From a virus, in the IMG/VR virus record IMGVR_UViG_3300044823_000365, positions 91,257-155,256 of that record: a stretch of DNA of 64,000 nt. The stretch is one strand, 5' to 3'. Of the stretch, positions 7,030 through 15,061 are shown in pieces. Position numbers and translations under genes: made by a program. How positions within the stretch are numbered: position 1 is the stretch's first letter; every line of letters begins with the position of its first letter. The notes under the pieces are model-generated. The model saw nothing but the letters and a program-made list of their open reading frames with translations. It did not search any database and was not told the DNA's origin.

Positions 7030-9305
7030 TGAAATTCAGCGGCAAAAATTTCCAGCCATGGCCAGCATTTGAACTGGACATACAAGGGCTGACCATACTC
7101 ATCGGTCCCTCAAACGAGGGGAAATGCCTAGCCAAGGGCACTCCTGTGTTCATGTATGACGGAACTATCAAGAACGTTGAAGACGTTCAGGTCAGCGATT
7201 TGCTCATGGGGCCGGACTCCAAACCCCGCAGAGTGTTGAGTCTTGCTCATGGCTGGGACGAGATGTATGATATCATCCCCAAAAAAGGCGACCGTTGGCG
7301 CTGCAACAGTAGGCACATCTTACCTCTTAAGTTCAACGGGAAGAAATTGCAGGGCAAATGCCCATCCTATAGACACCCAATTGAAATAGAAGTTAGGGAT
7401 TTAGTGTGCCGAGGGAAATGGTTTCGCAACTCTGCCCGACTTCAGCGTTCTTCCGCCATAACATTCCCGTGTAATCGTGAAGTGTTTAATCCATATTTCG
7501 TTGGTCTATGGCTGGGGGACGGCAGCACAAACTTACATTCTCTGGCGATTACGACGGCAGACCAAGAAGTGCTTGACTATCTGAATAAAGTCGCTGACAA
7601 GTTTAACCTGAGGCTCCGGAGAAATGGTAAGAAAGGCAACAAAGCAAGCACATGGGTCTTCAGCGGCGGCAGGAAGTGGGTTGCTCCCAAGAGAGGACAC
7701 TCGCAGAATGCGTTGTTGTCGAAATTCCGCTCTTTAGGCCTTGTCGTGGATGGGGAAAAACGCCTCTCTTGGGAATACAAAACCGCCAGCAGCCGTGATC
7801 GCATGTTGTTGTTGGCGGGTTTGCTGGATTCCGATGGCCACCTAGAGGGTCAAAAGCAGTTTGAGTTTGTATCAAAACTAAAGGCATTGGCGGACGATGC
7901 TGCGTTTATTGCTCGATCCCTTGGTTTCAGAGCATCGGTAAAACCCTCGAAAAAGGAAGACCAGAACGGCAGGGGAGGGGTATATTTTCGAGTGAGGATC
8001 GCTGGCGAATTGACCAGCATTCCCACCCGCATTCAACGTAAACAAGCCAAGCACGATTCAAGTAAGAATCCTCTTACAACAGGGTTCCATGCCACATCTG
8101 CCGGATGGGGGGAGTATTTTGGCTTTGAGCTTGATGGCGACGGATTGTTCTTGCTGGGGGACTTCACCATAGCCCACAACAGTTCGCTGTACAGGGCTTT
8201 GCAGGGCATCATACGCAACGAGCTTGACGTGGCGTACATCCGCGATCCCAAGGACGAGCCCCTTGAGCTTACGCTCGAACACGACGGGCACACCGTTGTT
8301 GCCACCCGCTCGAAGCGGGGCTCCGTCGCTTACACGATAGGCGAGGACAAGTTCTCCAAGCTTGACGGGGACATCCCGGAGATTGTCAAGAAATTCAATC
8401 TGGGCGAGATCAAGATCGGCGATTTCACTTTCGACCCGATCTTCGCCAGCCAGAACCGTCCGCAGTTCCTCATCGACAACAAGACCTACAAGCCGAGCGA
8501 GATCAACGCCATCCTCGGCGCTTTCGGCGGCACGGAGAAGCTGGAGGCCGGGAAGAAGCAGGCCAACCTCCTGAAGACACAGAAGGACGGCGAGGCCCGC
8601 GTGCTGGCGGCCCAGATACGCAACTCCGAGGAGCGCAAGGCGAAGCTGGAGAAGATGTCCGCGAAAGCCCACGAGTTGGCCGAAGAGCTACAGGCTTTGG
8701 AGTCCGCCGCCCGCCACTTGGAAATCGAGTCCTATTGGCTGGTGGAGTGTGCGGCCCGTTGCCTGCGGCTGGAGCCCCTGCAACGTATCGTAGAAGCCCT
8801 GATCTTGCCCGACACCACGGGAGTCGAGCGGCTTCAGCAGCTTGCGCTTCATGCGGAGCGGGCGGCTTTCGCCTACACGTTCGCCCGCTGGATGAACAAG
8901 CCGCTCCAAGCCATCGAGGCCGCCACCGAGAAATGGAACGGGATTTACGCTTTGTGGAAGCAGATCAAGGCCTTAGCTGAAACAGCTACGTTGATCGAAA
9001 GCCAATTCGACACCGGGGACTTGGCGACATTCCGCACGGAAATCCCGGTAAATGAGCTAACCCGGCTTCAGAGCAGTATTACCTTCCTAGAGAATGCGGC
9101 TGCGCTGCGGAAGGAACTGAAGGAAACGGCCGGGAAACTGGCCGAGATCGACGAGCAGCTTTCCGCCGCGCAGTCGGATTTGGCCGGCACGCAGAAGGCC
9201 CTGCATGATGCTGCTGTTGAAGCGGAACGGGGGCGGGCCGAGGAACTGATGAGCAAAGGGCTTTGTCCGAAGTGCGGCCGTTCATTGAAGCACGCATGCC
9301 AGTAA
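7029..9305 (+). CDS. sbcC: Rad50/SbcC N-terminal half with zinc hook, interrupted by an intein
   Basis: 758 aa before splicing. The extein starts MKFSGKNFQPW, has Walker A GPSNEGK/SS split by the intein (residues 33-384), then a coiled coil from about residue 500 to 740 and ends with the zinc hook CPKCG and HAC. The polypeptide stops just after the hook, so it has only the N-lobe plus the ascending coiled coil. Signature, Walker B and D-loop are absent here but appear in the gene at 51601. After splicing (about 406 aa) it should pair with that protein and with Mre11/SbcD (12183). Start ATG overlaps the previous stop. Confidence 0.8.
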   Translation: MKFSGKNFQPWPAFELDIQGLTILIGPSNEGKCLAKGTPVFMYDGTIKNVEDVQVSDLLMGPDSKPRRVLSLAHGWDEMYDIIPKKGDRWRCNSRHILPLKFNGKKLQGKCPSYRHPIEIEVRDLVCRGKWFRNSARLQRSSAITFPCNREVFNPYFVGLWLGDGSTNLHSLAITTADQEVLDYLNKVADKFNLRLRRNGKKGNKASTWVFSGGRKWVAPKRGHSQNALLSKFRSLGLVVDGEKRLSWEYKTASSRDRMLLLAGLLDSDGHLEGQKQFEFVSKLKALADDAAFIARSLGFRASVKPSKKEDQNGRGGVYFRVRIAGELTSIPTRIQRKQAKHDSSKNPLTTGFHATSAGWGEYFGFELDGDGLFLLGDFTIAHNSSLYRALQGIIRNELDVAYIRDPKDEPLELTLEHDGHTVVATRSKRGSVAYTIGEDKFSKLDGDIPEIVKKFNLGEIKIGDFTFDPIFASQNRPQFLIDNKTYKPSEINAILGAFGGTEKLEAGKKQANLLKTQKDGEARVLAAQIRNSEERKAKLEKMSAKAHELAEELQALESAARHLEIESYWLVECAARCLRLEPLQRIVEALILPDTTGVERLQQLALHAERAAFAYTFARWMNKPLQAIEAATEKWNGIYALWKQIKALAETATLIESQFDTGDLATFRTEIPVNELTRLQSSITFLENAAALRKELKETAGKLAEIDEQLSAAQSDLAGTQKALHDAAVEAERGRAEELMSKGLCPKCGRSLKHACQ
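7125..8180 (+). other. Intein with LAGLIDADG endonuclease in Rad50 Walker A
   Basis: 352 codons, from Cys (CLAKGTPV) to a terminal His-Asn with Ser as the +1 residue. Insertion is in the P-loop between GK and SS, a classic intein site. Two DOD endonuclease motifs are visible: FVGLWLGDGS and LLLAGLLDSDG. Block B is RHILPL. The sequence is AT-richer than the flanking exteins. Protein splicing would restore GPSNEGKSS. Confidence 0.9.
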
Positions 9306-9667
9306 CGCTTTACATTCAGGACCGTGCTGGGGATCACAGTTACGAGCAGACTTGGCCTAATTTTGATGCTGCCCAGCGGACGCTGGAAAACATCCGGGAA
9401 GCGGGTGGTTATTGGTGGAGCGATCCGAGAGCGGAAGACCTGAGGGTGAGTATCCAGACGAAGATGGTGTTCGTGCCGTGGCATCGGGTGGGTAGGACAG
9501 GAACGAGATTTTTTGGTGGAGGACTAGGGCATGGCGAGGCGAGGCGAGGCGAGGCGAGGCGAGGCGAGGCGAGGCGAGGCGAGGCGAGGCGAGGCGAGGC
9601 GAGGCGAGGCGAGGCGAGGCGAGGCGAGGCGAGGCGAGGCGAGGCGAGGCGAGGCGAGGCATGGTAG
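9296..9667 (+). CDS. Small protein with a repeat-derived Arg/Glu/Ala tail
   Basis: ATG overlaps the Rad50 N-half stop region. The first 65 residues look like a normal globular protein (LYIQDRAGDHSYEQTWPN...). After residue 66 the frame enters a 37-bp dispersed repeat (9491-9527) and then 25 copies of GAGGC, giving a (GEARR)n tail to the stop. The tail is probably not the ancestral C-terminus; 5-bp copy-number changes would alter where the frame ends. Confidence 0.5.
   Translation: MPVTLYIQDRAGDHSYEQTWPNFDAAQRTLENIREAGGYWWSDPRAEDLRVSIQTKMVFVPWHRVGRTGTRFFGGGLGHGEARRGEARRGEARRGEARRGEARRGEARRGEARRGEARRGEAW
9491..9527. repeat. 37-bp dispersed repeat, copy 1
   Basis: An identical 37-bp sequence (starting ggtaggacag, ending ggaggactag) recurs at 35473-35509. 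Its complement ends in a run resembling a tRNA 3' end (TCCTCCACCA). Both copies sit next to unusual DNA: a tandem array here, structured RNA there. Confidence 0.85.
9536..9660. repeat. Tandem array of 25 GAGGC pentamers
   Basis: 125 bp of perfect GAGGC units. No frame contains a stop, since 15 bp encodes a 5-residue repeat. Purine-rich on the + strand. It could be a slippage hot spot or an assembly-sensitive region. Confidence 0.95.
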
Positions 9668-9687
9668 GGTGAGGCGGGGGTTTTACG

Positions 9688-9987
9688 ATGGCAGAAGTTA
9701 CAACAGAAACACTAAAAGCAATTCAGGGGCGGGTCAAAACATTGCAAGCTTCTCGCGATTCGATTTTGCGCGAGCAGGCCGTGCAACAGCAGAAGCAAAA
9801 TGAGGCCTATAAAAACCTGCGCCAGAACGGGATCGAGAGCCCGGAAGGCATGACAGCAAAACAGCTTCAAGCCCTAGCCGACGAGAAGAAAAAAGAGCTA
9901 GAGCAAAAGGTTGTGGTTTTAGAAGAGCAGCTTTCGCAGGGCGAATCATTGGTGTCCAAATTCCAAGAGCTTCAGAATGAGGGGTAA
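9688..9987 (+). CDS. Coiled-coil protein (99 aa)
   Basis: Almost entirely heptad-like (LKAIQGRVKTLQ..., ELEQKVVVLEEQL), predicting one or two long helices with a break around residues 48-55 (GIESPEG). No Cys or enzymatic motif. Its place just after the split Rad50 half suggests a possible structural partner, but this is inference. The ATG follows a G-rich run after the GAGGC array. Confidence 0.65.
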   Translation: MAEVTTETLKAIQGRVKTLQASRDSILREQAVQQQKQNEAYKNLRQNGIESPEGMTAKQLQALADEKKKELEQKVVVLEEQLSQGESLVSKFQELQNEG

Positions 9988-10001
9988 TTATTTTTCAATG
10001 C

Positions 10002-10053
10002 GGTAAGGCGCGGTATGGCTTGGCGGGGTAAGGCTTGGTACGGCATGGGCAGT
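10002..10053. repeat. Degenerate GGTANGGC repeat
   Basis: GGTA and GGC units alternate four to five times at about 10-nt spacing in a non-coding stretch. It is compositionally related to the nearby GAGGC array and may be its decayed relative. Confidence 0.5.
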
Positions 10054-10083
10054 ACGATTGAACACACAGATTGAGGAGACAAT

Positions 10084-10758
10084 ATGGGCACGGTACCTGT
10101 AGAGCACGCAGTGGCGGTGAAAAATTCAGATGGTTCGTATTCGGTTTTAGTTACGCATAGCCAAGGAGAGGTGACCGAAGTAAATTTTCCACGAATAGCG
10201 TTCGCCGAGACGATGGCGAGTTCTTATGCGGCCTTCCTCAACGGGGTCTATAAGGCCGAAGCGGTGGCGAAGGAACTGGGCCCGGATGTCAAGACGGAAG
10301 CGAAGAAGATTCTCGCTTTAGCGAAGGCGGACGCCGAGGAGCTGGTCGCCGACGCAAAGGCTGAATACGAGAAGCTGGAAGCCGAGTGGGAGAAGGAAGG
10401 CAACGAGGTGAAGTTCGAGGCCGACAAGCTCCTCGCCGATGCTAAAGTTGAAGCCGAGAAGTTAATCGCTGAAGCCAAGGCAGAGGCGCAAAAAGTGCTC
10501 GATAAAGCCGAGGCGGATGGGGCCGGTGTGCGGGACAAGGCCGAGAAGCTTTTGGCTGACGCCAAGGCCGAAGCGAAAAAGCTGATTGCCGACGCCGAGA
10601 AAGATGCAGCCACCTTGATCTCCGCAGCCAAGACCGAAGTTGCCAAGCTGAGGACCCCGGCTCCTCCGACTACTGTTTCGCAATCTGGCCCCGCTCAGGG
10701 AGCAGTACCGCCCGCGACTCCCGCGGCGAAGGCTCAGGACGACGTAGAAGAATTGTAA
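10084..10758 (+). CDS. Ala/Lys/Glu-rich helical repeat protein (224 aa)
   Basis: SD ttgaggaga before the ATG. Residues 1-50 form a small beta-rich domain. Residues 55-195 are repeats of the DAKAEAEKLIAEA type, predicting a continuous amphipathic helix or coiled coil. Residues 196-224 are Pro/Ala-rich with an acidic end. Related in composition to the 101-aa protein at 965. Similar repeats occur in LEA-like and structural proteins; exact role unknown. Confidence 0.7.
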   Translation: MGTVPVEHAVAVKNSDGSYSVLVTHSQGEVTEVNFPRIAFAETMASSYAAFLNGVYKAEAVAKELGPDVKTEAKKILALAKADAEELVADAKAEYEKLEAEWEKEGNEVKFEADKLLADAKVEAEKLIAEAKAEAQKVLDKAEADGAGVRDKAEKLLADAKAEAKKLIADAEKDAATLISAAKTEVAKLRTPAPPTTVSQSGPAQGAVPPATPAAKAQDDVEEL

Positions 10759-10779
10759 TCCGGATTGCGGAGTCTGCTT

Positions 10780-11016
10780 ATGGTGCCAACCGAAGAACGG
10801 GTACGGCAAGCCATCGAATCCGGATGGCTTCAACCGGATGATTATTTTGATCGCGCCCATTTTGATGCGGATACGGCGGTAGCTACCGTGATGGCTCTTC
10901 TTGCCCCCGCACAGCTAGTCTGCTCAAGGTGCGGGGGAACGGGCGAAGAGCCGCATCTTCAGCAACCCATTAGCGATCCCGACATGCCCCATGGGCCATT
11001 CTCGAAGAGCGCATGA
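10780..11016 (+). CDS. Small protein with one CxxCGGTG zinc knuckle (78 aa)
   Basis: ATG 10780 is preceded by SD cggag; a TTG at 10765 is in frame but less likely. The N-terminal half reads VRQAIESGWLQPDD, and CSRCGGTGEEP near residue 48 is one half of a DnaJ-type zinc module. No family assigned. Confidence 0.6.
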   Translation: MVPTEERVRQAIESGWLQPDDYFDRAHFDADTAVATVMALLAPAQLVCSRCGGTGEEPHLQQPISDPDMPHGPFSKSA

Positions 11017-11044
11017 TAGAGAAGGGCGTTTATTTCCATTAGCC

Positions 11045-11051
11045 AGTATTA
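11045..11051 (+). promoter_or_regulatory. AGTATTA promoter-like element, leaderless spacing
   Basis: AGTATTA 6 nt before the ATG at 11058 and no SD, consistent with a leaderless mRNA. Confidence 0.5.
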
Positions 11052-11057
11052 ATCGGC

Positions 11058-11159
11058 ATGGCTCAAGAACACAAGGGGAGGCTTGTCTATCTGGCGAGCC
11101 CACATTCATCCCCCGACAAAGCTCTTCAAGAATACCGTTTCGTGGCGGCGTATGTGTAA
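11058..11159 (+). pseudogene. 5' fragment of a DUF1937-type gene cut by an HNH gene
   Basis: 33 codons, including RLVYLASPHSSPDKALQEYR, then a stop at 11157. The same motif, diverged, recurs in the ORF just downstream as FIYLASPYTHSDKQVEIQRY. This is the start of the original gene (nucleoside deoxyribosyltransferase-like DUF1937 family), now truncated where the HNH frame begins at 11152. Confidence 0.7.
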
Positions 11160-12186
11160 TTCAACCGGAATGTGTCAATGCAATTGCGGGCTATCGGCTC
11201 CCCCAGCAAAAAGAAATGATAAGCGTCGCGGAGTAAAGAAGGGCGAAGCTCAACGATTTGTCGCTGGGCATCAATCTAGGGGACTTTATAGGTCGGATAT
11301 CAAAGGGCAAAGATTTGGAAAATTGGTAGTTGTTGAGCCTGTCGCCGAAAGAAGGAATGGTGCGGTACTTTGGCTTTGCCGTTGCGACTGCGGAAAAGAC
11401 ACATTAGCTACCGTGGCATATCTTCGCAACGGAAAAATAAGCTGCGGATGTGCTCGCAGAAGAAAACACCAATTTGGTGATCCCGGTTTTTTGGAATACA
11501 AGATGCTGTGTTCCGCCAAAGAACGAGCTAAGTCTAAAAAGATCAAATTCAACCTTACCATCAATGATATAGGGAAGATTCCCGCTGTTTGTCCTTTGCT
11601 GGGTATTCCTCTGGTTAAAAACAAAGGCCGGGTAGGGTTTGATAGTCCCTCGATAGATAGGATTGATAACTCCAAAGGGTATGTATGTGGAAACGTGTGG
11701 ATCATAAGCTACAAGGCGAACACTATAAAACGCAATTATTCACTTGATGAATTCAGAAAAATTGTACACGGATGGGAAACCAAGCTTTCTTCCACAGAAA
11801 AAACAGACGGGTTTATCTATCTAGCCAGCCCCTATACGCACAGTGACAAACAAGTTGAAATTCAAAGATACGATACGGCCGTAGAGGCATACAGGTGGCT
11901 GTATCTAAACTATCCTAGTACTTTCTTTTTTTCTCCCATAATCTACTCCCATCCCATAAGCGCTTACGGCAAGGTTCCCGGAAATTGGGAGTTTTGGGCT
12001 AATTTTGATCGGGCTATGATCTCAAGGGCTTTAGAGGTGTGGGTGTTGTGTGTATCCGGGTTTAAGTCTTCAATAGGAATTAATGCCGAACGCGAATTAG
12101 CTACTAGATTTTGCATGCCAATTCGTTTTCTTGTGCCCAACGCCAGCGGTGGATATGATCTTACTGATATGGAGCCCCAGCCGTGA
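11152..12186 (+). CDS. HNH homing endonuclease fused to a DUF1937-like domain
   Basis: 344 aa from the ATG at 11152. Residues 1-45 are the phage-type zinc start (CQCNCG...GHQSRG). Residues 50-105 hold a CRCDCG...CGC zinc repeat. Residues 110-215 form the HNH nuclease (CPLLGIPL, then SIDRIDNSKGYVCGNVWIIS). From about residue 222 (FIYLASPY) to the end is a complete DUF1937/deoxyribosyltransferase-like domain (FFSPIIYSHPIS, WANFDRAMI). The HNH gene thus sits in a DUF1937 gene and carries a full second copy in frame at its 3' end, so the host function may survive. The stop overlaps sbcD (GTGA). Confidence 0.8.
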   Translation: MCNSTGMCQCNCGLSAPPAKRNDKRRGVKKGEAQRFVAGHQSRGLYRSDIKGQRFGKLVVVEPVAERRNGAVLWLCRCDCGKDTLATVAYLRNGKISCGCARRRKHQFGDPGFLEYKMLCSAKERAKSKKIKFNLTINDIGKIPAVCPLLGIPLVKNKGRVGFDSPSIDRIDNSKGYVCGNVWIISYKANTIKRNYSLDEFRKIVHGWETKLSSTEKTDGFIYLASPYTHSDKQVEIQRYDTAVEAYRWLYLNYPSTFFFSPIIYSHPISAYGKVPGNWEFWANFDRAMISRALEVWVLCVSGFKSSIGINAERELATRFCMPIRFLVPNASGGYDLTDMEPQP

Positions 12187-13193
12187 AAAAAGTCAAACTT
12201 AGCGACTCAAAAAATAGAGTGAATTTGGTGTTTTCGACAGACTGGCACCTCACCGAGGTTCCGCCCGCCCGCCGCAAGGACGACTACCGCAGCGCCATCC
12301 TCGCCAAGATCGAATATATCCGCAATCTCGTGGAGAAGCTCGGCGGCGTAGGCTTGTGCGGGGGTGACATTTTCCACCATAAAATTCCTCGGCACGCAGG
12401 CAATAGCTTCCACCTCCTCATCGACTTGATCAACGTCCTCCGCCGCTTTCCGCAAGGCAAAGTCTACGGGGCAATCGGAAATCACGACCTGACCTATGAC
12501 CGCATGGATTCCCTGTCGCACCAGCCCTTGGGCCTTTTGGCAGAACTCGGGGTGTACCATGACCTGAACCGGGAGTCGATCCTCTTCGTGAACGAGGACG
12601 AGACGGTCAAGGCGAGTGTCGAGACTTTCCCCTACCTTGCGGACGGCAAGGCGCTGGGGGCGATCCTGGGAGCCGGACCCCGTTTGCCGGGGGTAAACCA
12701 CAGGGTGGGGATTGTGCACGCCTACGGGCATCCGGGGGGCGCTGGGAGCCTATTCGGCGAGCCCACCATCGGGTACGACCAACTCCGGGACGCGGATTTC
12801 GATTTTCTGCTCTGGGGGCACGATCACAGCCGCGAGGAGACGCAGCAGGTCGGGAACGTCACGCATATTCGCTTGGGCTCCTTGGCCCGTGCCGCGCTTG
12901 CCTATGATGAGGTTGAGCGCCCGGTAGCCGCCGCCATACTGAGCTTCAAGCCGGACGGCAGCGTAGCATACAAGGAGCAGGGGATTCCCGTCAAGCCGCT
13001 GGAGATCGCCTTCCAGACGGCCGACAAGGGCATGGAGCGGGTCGGCAAGTCGGACGACATCAAGGCGTTCTTCGAGGGGATGGACGCGACCGTGGCCGGG
13101 CTGGACGCCGGGGACGCCAAGGGGGTCATCCATCAGCTTTGCGGCGAAGACTACAAATTGGAGCAGATGATCTGCGAGTTGTGCGAGCTTTAG
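12183..13193 (+). CDS. sbcD: Mre11/SbcD-like nuclease
   Basis: 336 aa, GTG start overlapping the upstream stop. All calcineurin-like metal motifs are visible: FSTDWHL (I), GGDIFHH (II), GNHD (III), HAYGHPGG and WGHDHS. Mre11 is the nuclease partner of Rad50. Here the Rad50 halves are at 7029 and 51601, so the complex is assembled from three genes. It processes DNA ends for recombination-dependent replication, like T4 gp47 with gp46. Confidence 0.9.
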   Translation: MKKVKLSDSKNRVNLVFSTDWHLTEVPPARRKDDYRSAILAKIEYIRNLVEKLGGVGLCGGDIFHHKIPRHAGNSFHLLIDLINVLRRFPQGKVYGAIGNHDLTYDRMDSLSHQPLGLLAELGVYHDLNRESILFVNEDETVKASVETFPYLADGKALGAILGAGPRLPGVNHRVGIVHAYGHPGGAGSLFGEPTIGYDQLRDADFDFLLWGHDHSREETQQVGNVTHIRLGSLARAALAYDEVERPVAAAILSFKPDGSVAYKEQGIPVKPLEIAFQTADKGMERVGKSDDIKAFFEGMDATVAGLDAGDAKGVIHQLCGEDYKLEQMICELCEL

Positions 13194-13205
13194 GGTGTCA
13201 ATCGT

Positions 13206-13892
13206 GTGAAAAGGAGTATTGAGTTGGGAGATATTGAGTTGATTCAGGGCAACTGTTTGGAATTAATAGGCGGACTGACCAATGGGTCGGTTCGGCTCCT
13301 CGTCACCGACCCGCCGTATTTTACTCCGCCAGCACAGTTCATCAGTGGGCGTTCAAACCACCAACGGTCACTAAGCAACCTCTCCCTGCTGGATCATTTT
13401 TACGGTGACTTGTTTGCTTTGCTAGTCCCAAAAATCTCGTTGGATGGCAGCTTGTACATTTTCTGTGATAGTCAAAGTTACCCTTTGTACTACTGTTACC
13501 TGTATGAATTCGTGAAGAACTTGCGGCTTTTAGTTTGGGATCGCGGCACGGCAATCAATGGCTACACTTGGCGGTATCGTTGCCAGTATATTCTGTTTGC
13601 TCAGATGTCAGATGCTCCAGCGATTAAAACTGGGGATAGCGATCTTTTGGTATGCCCCACCGTACCGGTGAATAAACGCACACATCCAGCGGAGAAACCA
13701 GTACCGCTTCTAGAAAAACTCATCCGCAAATCTTCGTTGCCCGGAGATTTAGTTCTTGATTGTTTTGCTGGAAGTGCTAGTGCTGCAATTGCTTGTAAGA
13801 ATTCGGGAAGGAAGTTCATCGGATTCGAATTGAATGCCAAATATGCTGCTGCTGCGAGAGAACGGCTACAAGCTGGAGCGGATGATTTGTGA
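13206..13892 (+). CDS. DNA methyltransferase (N6-adenine or N4-cytosine, beta-type order)
   Basis: 228 aa. Motif IV DPPYF is near residues 37-41, followed late by HPAEKP and the SAM-binding LDCFAGSASAAIA near 193-205, then FIGFEL. This IV-before-I order is that of beta-class amino-methyltransferases. Specificity cannot be read from sequence. It probably protects phage DNA from restriction. GTG 13206 was used; an in-frame TTG at 13224 following AGTATTG is an alternative start. Confidence 0.85.
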   Translation: MKRSIELGDIELIQGNCLELIGGLTNGSVRLLVTDPPYFTPPAQFISGRSNHQRSLSNLSLLDHFYGDLFALLVPKISLDGSLYIFCDSQSYPLYYCYLYEFVKNLRLLVWDRGTAINGYTWRYRCQYILFAQMSDAPAIKTGDSDLLVCPTVPVNKRTHPAEKPVPLLEKLIRKSSLPGDLVLDCFAGSASAAIACKNSGRKFIGFELNAKYAAAARERLQAGADDL

Positions 13893-13978
13893 ATCGTGCT
13901 CATTGGAATAATGCTGTTTACGATTTATAAGACGACCAACACATTGGGTGTCAGTCGCTGTGCTATGATCGTTTCCGG

Positions 13979-13985
13979 AGTATTA
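13979..13985 (+). promoter_or_regulatory. AGTATTA promoter-like element
   Basis: AGTATTA 36 nt before the metallophosphoesterase start, followed by SD aaggagaa. It lies in a 129-nt intergenic stretch that also contains MLFTIYKTTN-like codons (see findings). Confidence 0.45.
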
Positions 13986-14021
13986 GGGAAAGGACTTCCG
14001 GAAGGAAGCCAAGGAGAACTG

Positions 14022-14606
14022 ATGGCTATCTGGTTCACCGCCGACTACCACATAGGACATTGGAACATATTGACGCTGGGCAAAGGCCGCCCGTTTTCGT
14101 CCTTGGACGAGATGCATGCCGCCATCGCCGACCGCCACAACGCCGTAGTCCGCCCCGGAGACCTCGTTTATTTTTTGGGCGACCTCGCGCTCAAGATCAA
14201 ATGGGACGAAGCGATGCGGTTCCGCAAGCGCCTTACGGGGAACTTCTACTACATCCTCGGCAACCACGACAGCGTAGCGAAGGAAATGTTCCGCCACGAT
14301 CCGACTTGTTTCGTCTGGATGCATGATCTTGAGACGATCAAGCCCAAGATAGACGGCATACCCCCGATCACGCTTTGCCATTACGCCATGAGAACTTGGC
14401 CGGGCAGCCACAAGGGAAGCTGGCAAATTTACGGGCACTCGCACTCGAATCTTCCCGAGGACCATTCGCTTTCGTTCGATATTGGGGTGGATGCGTGGGA
14501 TTTCGCCCCGGTCAGTATTGAACAGGTGAAGGCGAAGATGCAGAAGAAGATGCCCGCGTGGGAGGCTTACAAAGAAAGCCTCAAGGATACGGGAAGGGCG
14601 GAATAA
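14022..14606 (+). CDS. Calcineurin-like metallophosphoesterase (194 aa)
   Basis: Motifs in order: FTADYHIGH, FLGDLAL, LGNHD, CHYAM and YGHSHS, the complete metallophosphoesterase set. Shorter than Mre11 and unlike it outside the motifs; similar single-domain phosphoesterases are common in phages, with substrates unknown. ATG 14022 has a strong SD (aaggagaactg); the frame is open further upstream but without a better start. Confidence 0.85.
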   Translation: MAIWFTADYHIGHWNILTLGKGRPFSSLDEMHAAIADRHNAVVRPGDLVYFLGDLALKIKWDEAMRFRKRLTGNFYYILGNHDSVAKEMFRHDPTCFVWMHDLETIKPKIDGIPPITLCHYAMRTWPGSHKGSWQIYGHSHSNLPEDHSLSFDIGVDAWDFAPVSIEQVKAKMQKKMPAWEAYKESLKDTGRAE

Positions 14607-14612
14607 ACCAGC

Positions 14613-14942
14613 ATGTTAGACGACCCGGAACTGGCAGCGCGGGTGCAGCCGATGCCTACGGGCAACGGAATTGATGTCGCCACGGAGGCGGCGGCCGATC
14701 TCCGGAGGATGGGGCATCCAGAGCTTGCGGAGGATATCGAGGCCCGCATCCGGCTTGGCGAACGTAAGTATGGCGTTCGGCTTAAGCCCCATAACGGGCG
14801 AGATGCCATGCTCGACCTCCACCAAGAACTATGTGATGCCCTTGTCTATTCCAAGCAGCTTGAGATCGAGGGGCGGGAGGACGACACGTTCTTCAACTGC
14901 CTCGCGGAGCTTGCCGTGGTGGTGAGGGGGAAGCTCAAATGA
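14613..14942 (+). CDS. MazG-like / phage nucleotide pyrophosphohydrolase-like protein (109 aa)
   Basis: The stretch RKYGVRLKPHNGRDAMLDL followed by HQELCDALVYSKQ matches the helical pattern of phage MazG-like proteins (KYG...NGRDxxxDxxxELxDAxxYxxQ), where acidic residues bind metal. The expected reaction would be NTP to NMP plus PPi, but activity is inferred. The stop overlaps the next start (ATGA). Confidence 0.6.
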   Translation: MLDDPELAARVQPMPTGNGIDVATEAAADLRRMGHPELAEDIEARIRLGERKYGVRLKPHNGRDAMLDLHQELCDALVYSKQLEIEGREDDTFFNCLAELAVVVRGKLK

Positions 14943-15061
14943 GTTGGGCAATCGGTTACGACGATAGTGGGCACATGTGCCCGTCCTGCGGCGAAGAGTA
15001 TGCGCCCAGAGTGGAGTGCGATCTATGCAATCAGAAGACACCAGAATCTACGACGAAGTAG
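14939..15061 (+). CDS. Mini zinc-finger protein (40 aa)
   Basis: ATG overlaps the preceding stop. CPSCG and CDLCN spaced 13 residues apart give a compact zinc finger. It overlaps the next gene, which starts at 15025 in another frame. Confidence 0.55.
   Translation: MSWAIGYDDSGHMCPSCGEEYAPRVECDLCNQKTPESTTK

Noticed and set aside
9071-9078. AGTATTA matches inside genes (also near 14512, 33809, 55762, 57861, 60073)
   Set aside because: They lie within coding sequence without a start codon at the expected spacing and are probably chance.
9536-9660. Repeat array as a CRISPR
   Set aside because: The units are contiguous 5-bp repeats without spacers.
9357-9662. Minus-strand and alternative-frame ORFs through the GAGGC array
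   Set aside because: All six frames are open because the repeat contains no stop; the repetitive translations carry no evidence of coding.
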